DNA of 7,583 nt. Origin: an uncultured Actinomycetes bacterium. GTDB lineage: Bacteria; Actinomycetota; Thermoleophilia; Gaiellales; F1-60-MAGs149. Position numbers and translations under genes: made by a program. The stretch is taken from the NCBI GenBank assembly GCA_903960645.1, contig CAJCBN010000501.1, positions 1 to 7,583 of the forward strand, given 5' to 3'. The notes beneath the pieces were generated by a model that did not search any database, was not told the origin of the DNA, and saw nothing but the letters and a program-made list of their open reading frames with translations. Of the stretch, positions 1 through 5,462 are shown in pieces (the stretch's first letter is position 1; every line of letters starts with the position of its first letter).

Positions 1-55
1 CGATGGCACGCTCGCCCGCATCGCGCAGGGCCAGGCGTCCGAACCGCTCGTCTGA
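1..55 (+). CDS. C-terminal end of an unidentified gene (partial)
   Basis: Reading plus-strand frame 2 gives a plausible protein tail, DGTLARIAQGQASEPLV, ending at TGA 53-55. The composition (Asp, Gly, Leu, Ala, Ile, Glu) is that of a normal soluble protein, whereas the other two frames give Arg/Pro-rich strings. The gene enters from outside the window, so its family cannot be named from 17 residues. It is convergent with the CaiD-like gene and is followed 6 bp later by the hairpin array, which would serve as its terminator. Confidence 0.6.
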   Translation, partial: DGTLARIAQGQASEPLV

Positions 56-60
56 CGTGA

Positions 61-162
61 CAGAGGGGTCTGGCCCCTTTGCTCACACAAAGGGGTCTGG
101 CCCCTTTGCTCACACAAAGGGGTCTGGCCCCTTTGCTCAGACAGAGGGGCCAGACCCCTCTG
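61..162. repeat. Phased array of four 27-bp hairpin units (REP/BIME-like, likely bidirectional terminator)
   Basis: Four hairpins start at 62, 89, 116 and 143, exactly 27 bp apart. Units 2 and 3 are AAAGGGG-TCTGG-CCCCTTT (7-bp perfect stem, 5-nt loop), separated by the spacer GCTCACAC. Unit 1 has AGAGGGG as its left arm, leaving one G-T wobble. Unit 4 is inverted: AGAGGGG-CCAGA-CCCCTCT, extended by a C/G pair to 142-162. Its loop is the reverse complement of the other loops, so units 1 and 4 are near-perfect inverted copies of each other. The array fits almost exactly between two converging stop codons (55 and 166). That position and the stem-loops followed by short T runs suggest bidirectional termination. 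The head-to-tail plus inverted arrangement resembles a REP/BIME mosaic. Confidence in the repeat is high; its role is inferred. Confidence 0.93.
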
Positions 163-165
163 TAG

Positions 166-942
166 TCAGCGGCCCCGCCAGACCGGATCGCGCCCCTCGG
201 CGAATGCGGCGGCGCCTTCGACCTGGTCCTCGGAGGCCTTCACCTTGATCACGCTCGGCAGCGTCTCGCGGAAGGCGAGCGCGTCGTGTTCCTTCATCCC
301 GCCGGTCTCCTGCACGGTCTCCTTGATCGCGTGGAGCGGCAGCTGCGCGCCGGCGGCGAGCTCCTGCGCCAGCTCGAGCGCGGCGCCGAGCGACTGGCCG
401 GTCGGCACGACACGGTTGACCAGGCCCCAGCGCTCGGCCTCGGCGGCGTCCATCCAGCGGCCGGTCAGCATCAGCTCCATCGCCACGTGGTACGGCATGC
501 GCCGCGGCAGGCGCACGGCGGCCGACTCGGCGAGGATGCCGTGGTGGATCTCCATCAGGGCGAAGCGCGCCTGCTCCTCCATGATGATCAGGTCCGCACC
601 GAGCGCGACTTCGAAGCCACCGCCGACCGCCATGCCGTTGACGGCGGCGATCACGGGCTTGAGCAGGCCGATCGGGTACTCGAGCCCGCCGAAGCCACCC
701 GGTCCGAAGTCCTCGTCCATCCCCTCGCCGCCGGCGGCGGCCTTGAGGTCCCACCCCGCAGAGAAGAACCGCTCGCCCCCGCCCGTCAGCACGCCGACCT
801 TGAGGTCGGCGTCGTCGCGCAGCAGCGCCCACGCGTCGTTGAGCGCCCGACTCGTGGCGGCATCAATCGCGTTGGCCTTGGGCCGGTCGAGCACCACCTC
901 GAGCACGTCGCCGTGCTTCGTCACCCTCACCGCGTCGCTCAT
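166..942 (-). CDS. caiD: CaiD-like enoyl-CoA hydratase/isomerase (carnitinyl-CoA dehydratase family)
   Basis: A 258-residue crotonase-fold protein, close to the length of E. coli CaiD (261). Blocks that match CaiD nearly word for word are LDRPKANAIDA (18-28), FFSAGWDLKAAA (59-70, with an oxyanion-hole region), DFGPGGF (78-84), KPVIAAVNG (95-103), GGGFE (107-111), LTGR (159-162), RWGLVNRVV (171-179) and the C-terminal FAEGRDPVW. Glu111 and Glu131 sit where the two active-site acids of CaiD lie. In E. coli the enzyme interconverts L-carnitinyl-CoA and crotonobetainyl-CoA in the cytoplasm. No CaiB/CaiC-type CoA transferase or ligase is visible, so the true substrate could be another betainyl- or hydroxyacyl-CoA. 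The ATG at 942 is supported by a strong Shine-Dalgarno. The gene lies 51 bp after the Rieske gene on the same strand and is probably co-transcribed with it. Family assignment is firm; the exact substrate is inferred. Confidence 0.9.
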   Translation of the reverse strand: MSDAVRVTKHGDVLEVVLDRPKANAIDAATSRALNDAWALLRDDADLKVGVLTGGGERFFSAGWDLKAAAGGEGMDEDFGPGGFGGLEYPIGLLKPVIAAVNGMAVGGGFEVALGADLIIMEEQARFALMEIHHGILAESAAVRLPRRMPYHVAMELMLTGRWMDAAEAERWGLVNRVVPTGQSLGAALELAQELAAGAQLPLHAIKETVQETGGMKEHDALAFRETLPSVIKVKASEDQVEGAAAFAEGRDPVWRGR

Positions 943-946
943 CGCG

Positions 947-952
947 CCTCCT
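947..952 (-). promoter_or_regulatory. Shine-Dalgarno of the CaiD-like gene
   Basis: The minus strand reads AGGAGG followed by CGCG and then ATG at 942. It is the only strong ribosome binding site in the window and fixes this start. It contrasts with the two operon-leading genes, which have none. Confidence 0.8.
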
Positions 953-993
953 CTGGCATGGCGGCAGCCTACCCGCTGGTGCTGGCCGACCGC

Positions 994-2100
994 CTACTCC
1001 GCGCCGGCGACGAGCTGTCGGTAGCGCTCATTGAACGCGTGCAGCGCAGCGTCCTTCTCGGGATAGACGCCTCGGTCGAAGGCGCGCGAGCCAATGCCCT
1101 GCTGGGTGCGCTCGGCAACAACGGTGTCTTGGTCGATCACGATCTCCATGAACTCCACGAGCGCGTCGAGGCCGGTCGCCAGCGCGGGATCGGCGATCAC
1201 GTCGGGCGGCAGCAGGTAGTCGGTGACGACGATCGTGCTGTGCTCACTGCGCGGCAGCAGCGTGGTGAGGTTGGCGTACGTACCGTTGATATCGATCATG
1301 CAGTTGGGGAACAGGTAGGAGCCGTAGACGGAGAGCCCCTCCTCCTCCGACAGGCCGGGCAGCGGCGGTACGGTGGTAGCGCCGGAGAGCGTCAGCGCGG
1401 CGGCACCGGGCTTGATCCCGACGCCGTAGTCACCGCGCGGGTCCGCCTCCTGCACACTGCCGGAACGATAGGCGGGGATCATGTCGACGAGCTCGGGGTG
1501 GACCGTCGGGCAGTGCAGGCACTCGCGGTAGTTCTCGACGACGATCTTCCAGTTCGCCTGCACGTCGCGCGTCGTGGTCCGCGCGATGCGGAGGTCACCG
1601 AGGTTGAAGCGCGTGAGGTACAGCGGATCGTCATCGTGCGACGCGATGTAGTCGTCGAACGGTCCGGCGTTGCCGCCGATGTCGACGAACAGCGTCCCCT
1701 CCCACTCGGCGATCGGGAGGCCGTGCAGGCCGTACTGCGAGCGGTCGATCTCGTCGGGGCGCACGTTCGGCGTGCCGATCAGCTTGCCATCGAGACCATA
1801 GGCCCACGCGTGATACGGGCACTTGATCGCGCGCTTGAGCGTGCCAGTGCCGGCGTCGCACAACAGCGCACCGCGGTGACGGCAGACGTTGTGAAAGGCG
1901 CGCAGCGTACCGTCGTGATCGCGGACGATGACGATGTTCTGTCCAGCGACGTCGGTGGCGTGGTACGCCCCCGGCTCGGCCACGTACTCGGCTCGGCCGG
2001 CGCAGGCCCAGCTGCGCCGGAAGACGGTGTCGATCTCACGCTCGTAAACCTCGTGGGAGCGGTAGAGCTCCGCGGGCAATGTCTGATAACTCGTGGCCAT
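994..2100 (-). CDS. Rieske non-heme iron oxygenase, alpha subunit (CntA/GbcA-type)
   Basis: A 368-residue ring-hydroxylating oxygenase alpha subunit. The N-terminal Rieske domain has the [2Fe-2S] ligands Cys73-x-His75 and Cys94-x2-His97 (CRHRGALL ... CPYH). The catalytic domain has NWKIVVENYRECLHCPTVHP (183-202), giving iron ligands His196 and His201, with a carboxylate ligand near Asp325 (EIVIDQD). The residue that bridges Rieske cluster and iron is Glu193, where most dioxygenases have Asp; Glu here is a hallmark of carnitine monooxygenase CntA and its relatives. Such enzymes attack quaternary amines: carnitine to trimethylamine plus malic semialdehyde, glycine betaine to dimethylglycine, and proline betaine demethylation. 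A partner flavin/[2Fe-2S] reductase is required and is not in the window. The ATG at 2100 is chosen because the downstream sequence begins the conserved N-terminus; the open frame extends upstream, but that extension is Arg-rich and lies antisense-frame over the next genes. The gene heads a pair with the CaiD-like gene and appears leaderless. Family certain, substrate not. Confidence 0.93.
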   Translation of the reverse strand: MATSYQTLPAELYRSHEVYEREIDTVFRRSWACAGRAEYVAEPGAYHATDVAGQNIVIVRDHDGTLRAFHNVCRHRGALLCDAGTGTLKRAIKCPYHAWAYGLDGKLIGTPNVRPDEIDRSQYGLHGLPIAEWEGTLFVDIGGNAGPFDDYIASHDDDPLYLTRFNLGDLRIARTTTRDVQANWKIVVENYRECLHCPTVHPELVDMIPAYRSGSVQEADPRGDYGVGIKPGAAALTLSGATTVPPLPGLSEEEGLSVYGSYLFPNCMIDINGTYANLTTLLPRSEHSTIVVTDYLLPPDVIADPALATGLDALVEFMEIVIDQDTVVAERTQQGIGSRAFDRGVYPEKDAALHAFNERYRQLVAGAE

Positions 2101-2106
2101 GTCACA

Positions 2107-2136
2107 AGCATAGCGGAATCCTGACTGTACAGTCAG
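2107..2136 (-). promoter_or_regulatory. Promoter of the Rieske-CaiD operon (leaderless)
   Basis: On the minus strand there is a -35-like CTGACT (2136-2131), an 18-nt spacer and a -10 TATGCT (2112-2107). Exactly 6 nt then separate the -10 from the A of ATG 2100, so transcription should start at the start codon itself. No Shine-Dalgarno lies in front of this ATG, which agrees with a leaderless mRNA. The palindromic operator covers the -35 box and most of the spacer. Confidence 0.6.
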
Positions 2137-2140
2137 GATT
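2117..2140. promoter_or_regulatory. Perfect 24-bp palindromic operator (TetR-type candidate)
   Basis: The half-site AATCCTGACTGT (2117-2128) is followed immediately by its exact reverse complement (2129-2140). A perfect 12+12 palindrome of mixed composition in a 62-bp intergenic gap is far beyond chance. With no loop and no T-run it is a poor terminator. It overlaps the -35 box and spacer of the Rieske promoter, the classical position of a repressor site. Length and symmetry fit a TetR-family dimer or pair of dimers. No such repressor gene is in the window, and the AraC-type regulator here would normally bind direct repeats, so a second regulator is implied. Confidence 0.8.
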
Positions 2141-2162
2141 GATTGGCCGTGGCCTGCGCGAC

Positions 2163-2798
2163 TCAGGCTTCGGGCACGAGATAGCGCTCCGCGCCGACCA
2201 ACAGCGCACGCCACGGTGCAGCGTCCACGAGCACGCCGTCGGCGCAGGCCTGCAGCCAGCGGTTCCGGCGCTCGGCCGGATCGGTGACCGTCCCCGTGGG
2301 CGGTCCGGCGGCGAGCAGAACGATGCCGTCGGCGACGGCGGGAGCGACACACCCGGGGTCGCCATCGAAGCGCACAAGCGCACCGTCTGCGGTGACGGCG
2401 CAGCCGCCAACCGGCTCGCCATTCGCGAAGTCGATCGCCATCATGCCGCACGGCAGCGCCCCGATCAGGGCGCCCGCACCACGCTCTCCGGGCAGCGCGA
2501 TTGCCCCAGCACGGTGCGACGCGAGCCAGTCGAGCGCCATGCGCGCCTGCAGGATTAGCGCGCGCGCCGCCGGATCGACGAGCCGCGCCGGTGAACCATC
2601 CTCGACCTGCGCTCCGACGCGCTCGCGCGGCACCCGGTCGAGCGCATCGACCGCGAGGACGAGACCACCGGCGCCGTGGACCTCCGCCTCCGCGCACGCC
2701 GCAGCGGCCGCCTCCGCCTCCCCCGTCGATGCGCCCTGCGCCACGAGCGCCCGGTAGACCATCGTCTGGAGTTCGGCAACGGCGACGCGAACGGTCAC
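2163..2798 (-). CDS. Small 211-residue protein of unknown function (DUF3726/Ldh-N-terminus-like)
   Basis: The gene starts with GTG at 2798, overlapping the TGA of the dipeptidase-like gene in a GTGA junction; GGTGAG about 8 nt upstream may act as a weak ribosome site. The first ~45 residues (VAELQTMVYRALVAQGAS, then EAEVHGAGGL) resemble the N-terminal helices of the Ldh family (malate/L-lactate/ureidoglycolate dehydrogenases, type YlbC/AllD). The protein is only 211 residues, against about 330-350 for that family, and lacks a recognisable NAD-binding part. The overall layout, including the closing GAERYLVPEA, recalls DUF3726 proteins, but I cannot confirm this by eye. No signal peptide or membrane helix is seen. 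As the last gene of the aldehyde dehydrogenase operon it is probably an accessory factor or a small enzyme of the same pathway. The coding call is strong because of coupling and sensible composition; its role is unknown. Confidence 0.8.
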   Translation of the reverse strand: MTVRVAVAELQTMVYRALVAQGASTGEAEAAAAACAEAEVHGAGGLVLAVDALDRVPRERVGAQVEDGSPARLVDPAARALILQARMALDWLASHRAGAIALPGERGAGALIGALPCGMMAIDFANGEPVGGCAVTADGALVRFDGDPGCVAPAVADGIVLLAAGPPTGTVTDPAERRNRWLQACADGVLVDAAPWRALLVGAERYLVPEA

Positions 2799-3751
2799 CC
2801 GATCGTCTCACCGAGCAGGCGCTGCCAGTTGCCGCCGAGTACCTTGGCGACGTCGCCCGCCGCGAGTCCGCCGGCAGCGAGGCTCTCGCCCAGTACCGGA
2901 AAATCAGCCGGGCCGGTGAACCAGCTCGGCCAGGCGGGCCAAACGGGCAACTCCTCACCCGGCAGGGGCGCACGGCGGCCGGCGCGCAGGTAGAGGAGGT
3001 AGTCCTGACCCCAGCCGCGCGTGCAATCCGAGCCGATGCCGACGTGGTCGACGCCGACGTCGTCGACGAGCCGCAGCACCATCGCCGCGAATTCCTCGAG
3101 CCGCGCGGTGGCACCACCCGCGACGACCGGGTACAGGCAGACGCCGATCATGCCGCCGCGCTCGGTGACGGCGCGGATCACCGCGTCGGGCTTGTTGCGC
3201 GGTACATCAACGAACGAGCGCGGGTTGGCGTGCGTGATGGCGACCGGCCGCGCCGAGGCGGCGACCGCCTCGAGGCAGGAGCGGTCGCCGACGTGGGAAA
3301 GGTCGATGAGCATGCCGACCCGGTTCATCTCGGCGATCACGTCGCGGCCGAACGGCGTGAGACCCTCGTCAACCGCGTCGTAGCAGGCGCCGCCGACCAG
3401 GTTACGCGCGTTGTAGGTGAGCTGAGCGATGCGGACGCCGCGCGCGTGGAAGTCCGCCACGAGCTCGACCCGGTCTTCGAACGGCGAGGCGTTCTGAAAG
3501 CCGGGCAGGATGCCGACCCGGCCGGCCGCCTGTGCCGTTTCGATACCGGCGCCGTCCTCGACCAGCACAGCGATATCCGCGTTCGCTTCGACAAGGGCGC
3601 GCAGCCGCTCCAACGTGGCGCGCGTCTCGACGGCCCCCTCCCAAACGGCGCACGTCGCGTTGACCGCATCGATGCCGCCAGCGCGGCACTCCAGCAGGAT
3701 CTCGCGGTTCCAGTCGTTGATCTGGAGGCCATCGATGACGGGGGCCGGCAC
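2795..3751 (-). CDS. M19 (renal dipeptidase-like) amidohydrolase-fold protein with incomplete metal site
   Basis: A 318-residue protein of the peptidase M19 family. Family landmarks are the opening PVIDGLQ (4-10), GLTPFGRDVIAEMNRVGMLIDLSH (130-153), PVAITHANPRSF (169-180), RNKPD (185-189), HVGIGSD (236-242) and the closing GGNWQRL. His153 and His174 match two zinc ligands of classical renal dipeptidase, and Arg185 and Asp242 match substrate-binding and catalytic residues. The first His-x-Asp ligand pair is absent (DGLQ instead of DGHxD), and the bridging Glu is replaced by Gln86 (GFQNAS). Normal dinuclear dipeptide hydrolysis is therefore doubtful. The same subtype lies near the glycine betaine/dimethylglycine genes of Pseudomonas aeruginosa (PA5396, from memory), supporting a role in methylated-amine catabolism. 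The GTG at 3751 is chosen because it is 1 bp after the preceding TAG and is followed at once by the conserved PVIDG; the open frame upstream is out-of-family sequence overlapping the previous gene. Confidence 0.88.
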   Translation of the reverse strand: MPAPVIDGLQINDWNREILLECRAGGIDAVNATCAVWEGAVETRATLERLRALVEANADIAVLVEDGAGIETAQAAGRVGILPGFQNASPFEDRVELVADFHARGVRIAQLTYNARNLVGGACYDAVDEGLTPFGRDVIAEMNRVGMLIDLSHVGDRSCLEAVAASARPVAITHANPRSFVDVPRNKPDAVIRAVTERGGMIGVCLYPVVAGGATARLEEFAAMVLRLVDDVGVDHVGIGSDCTRGWGQDYLLYLRAGRRAPLPGEELPVWPAWPSWFTGPADFPVLGESLAAGGLAAGDVAKVLGGNWQRLLGETIG

Positions 3752-3752
3752 G

Positions 3753-5462
3753 CTACGCCACCGTGAGCGGCTTCGGTGCGAACAGCCAGTCGTCATCGAG
3801 CCCGGCCGCGACATCGCTGGCGCGCGGCGCGCCTCCAAACAGCGTCACGCGGACCCAATCCGTTGACTGCGGGCAGAAGTTGTCCATCCCGTAGACGGCG
3901 AGCTGGAAGCGCTGGAGATCGAGCGGCACGTAGTCACCAGCCAGCGGGTTGCCGTGGCTCTCGCCGTAGATGACGTCGGCCAGGCCGGCGACGCGCTCGA
4001 CGGCGGCGCGCTGCCACGGATGGGCCACCAGAAAGTCGCCAAGCGCTGTCTCCGCAGCGACGGTGGCCAGCGCGGCGTCGAGTTCCTGGACCATGCGCGG
4101 GATCCCCACGCCCATCTGCACATCCTCGCCCGGGTCGATGCCGCGGCGATGACGACGCGGCTCCATGTTGTTGGCCGAGTAGAACCAGAACATCGCGGTC
4201 GCCTCGGGCGCGGCGAGATCATGGCGCCAGACCCAGGCGTAGTCGCGGGCAATGGTCTCGCGCAGCGCTCCGCAGCTCGAGGCGAGGTCGACGGCGAGGT
4301 GCTCGTCGCAGTGCAGCAGCCGCTCGATGTCGGCGTCGAGACCGGCGTCGAGCTCGACCAGCAGCGAGTCGACAACTTGGCGCACCTCGCGGCCCTCGCC
4401 CGCAGCGCACTCGTGCAGCACCCGCCCGAGCGGAACCGCACGCTGCTCACCACTGCGGATCCGTTCGAGCAGATCGGCCACGACCTCGAGCCCCTCAGCG
4501 AGCTCCGGGCCGGTCGGGTAGGGCGCAGTCACCAGCGTCGTCTGCTCGGCGAAGCGGCGCCGGGCGCGGTCGAGCAGCTCGGCGAGACGCGCCTCGTCAC
4601 GCTCATCGAGTTCCTGCTCGAGCGCATGCGCCAGCGGCAGCTCGCGCAGCGCCACCCAGGCATCGAGGATCCGCGGATGGCGGATGACGTACGGCACGAG
4701 GCCGAGGCCGGTGGCGTTGCCGAGGCCGAAGAACCGGCGCCACTGCTCGTCGAAGCGCGCGGCGTCCGCATCGAGCGCGGCCGCGCAGTGCTCGGCGAGG
4801 TCGATCGAGACCTCGCGGGTGAGCCAGGCTGCCAGCATCTGGGCGCGATAGGGCAGACGCAGCGGGTGATCCTCGGCGATCCCGTCGTAGTCGACGAGCC
4901 CGAACTTGCCGTTGGCGTAGAACGCCGTGGAACGCATGAGGTAGGCGGCATCGCCGATGCGATCGGCCTCGGGCTGCTGCCCGGCGGCGAGCCGCTCGAC
5001 GGCGTAGTCGAAGAACCGCTCGCTGCGATTGGCGCGGCCCCAGACGAGGATCCCAGCACAGGCACGACCATCCTCCTGCCGCGTCACGTTGGCGCGCATG
5101 TCGGCCAGCCGCGCCTCATCCACCTCGCCCTCGATGAGGGCGACGGCGAGATCCCAACGCTCGGCGACGACGCGGTCGTCGCGGTCGTCCTCGCCGATCG
5201 CATCGGAGAAGGCCACGAAGCGGCAGGTGCGGCCGGGCAGCTCGACGCGATAGATGACGGTGCCGCGTCCGGCGGCGTCGAGGTCCCAGCGCTCCAGCAC
5301 GGAGGCCCAGCGCTCGCCGGCCGCCGCACGGATGAAGGACCGCGAGAAGCTGTGGCGCGTCAGCCGCGCGGTACCGAGCTCCGCGAGGTCGAGCGCCTCA
5401 TCGCGCGGGCGCGCGAGGTGCTGCGCGCGCACCAGCGCGGGCGTCGGGCGTCCGCTGCTCAC
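3753..5462 (-). CDS. Conserved-looking 569-residue protein of unknown function
   Basis: I do not recognise a named domain. The GTG start at 5462 overlaps the aldehyde dehydrogenase TGA in a GTGA junction; an ATG at 5498 is possible but would add an atypical 12 residues inside the preceding gene. The protein is soluble, with no signal peptide or membrane helix. It is rich in Asp, Glu, Arg and Trp. Dense motif-like segments are GTVIYRVELPGR (67-78), RFVAFSDAI (81-89), ILVWGRANRSERFFD (138-152), STAFYANGKFGL (178-189), PYRAQMLAAWL (204-214), FFGLGNATGLGLVPYVIRHP (244-263), FWFYSANNMEPRRHRRG (425-441) and YGMDNFCPQSTDWVRVTLF (524-542). A helical stretch lies around 275-345 (ELPLAHALEQELDERDE). 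Glycine turns next to aromatic, Arg, His and Asn residues look like a ligand pocket, so an enzyme is plausible, but none is named here. Its tight coupling between aldehyde dehydrogenase and M19 genes ties it to their pathway. Confidence 0.85.
   Translation of the reverse strand: MSSGRPTPALVRAQHLARPRDEALDLAELGTARLTRHSFSRSFIRAAAGERWASVLERWDLDAAGRGTVIYRVELPGRTCRFVAFSDAIGEDDRDDRVVAERWDLAVALIEGEVDEARLADMRANVTRQEDGRACAGILVWGRANRSERFFDYAVERLAAGQQPEADRIGDAAYLMRSTAFYANGKFGLVDYDGIAEDHPLRLPYRAQMLAAWLTREVSIDLAEHCAAALDADAARFDEQWRRFFGLGNATGLGLVPYVIRHPRILDAWVALRELPLAHALEQELDERDEARLAELLDRARRRFAEQTTLVTAPYPTGPELAEGLEVVADLLERIRSGEQRAVPLGRVLHECAAGEGREVRQVVDSLLVELDAGLDADIERLLHCDEHLAVDLASSCGALRETIARDYAWVWRHDLAAPEATAMFWFYSANNMEPRRHRRGIDPGEDVQMGVGIPRMVQELDAALATVAAETALGDFLVAHPWQRAAVERVAGLADVIYGESHGNPLAGDYVPLDLQRFQLAVYGMDNFCPQSTDWVRVTLFGGAPRASDVAAGLDDDWLFAPKPLTVA

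Noticed and set aside
61..162. The regular 27-bp spacing could suggest a small CRISPR array.
   Set aside because: The repeated part is continuous, its 8-bp spacers are the same, units are self-complementary hairpins, and the last unit is inverted; there is no unique spacer sequence.
3..248. A plus-strand open frame running through the hairpin array, giving a repeated SGPFAHTKG peptide.
   Set aside because: The peptide repeat is only the 27-bp DNA repeat (nine codons) read as protein. The frame overlaps the end of the CaiD-like gene and has no ribosome site; the real tail of the upstream gene is in another frame.
286..2124. A 612-codon plus-strand open frame opposite the CaiD-like and Rieske genes.
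   Set aside because: It is a GC-rich antisense shadow: the minus strand carries two unmistakable families with all catalytic residues, and this frame yields His/Arg/Val-rich sequence without domains.
2101..3117. An in-frame upstream extension of the Rieske protein by about 339 residues.
   Set aside because: The extension is Arg/Gly-rich, overlaps two other supported genes and would erase the promoter and operator; the conserved protein starts at 2100.
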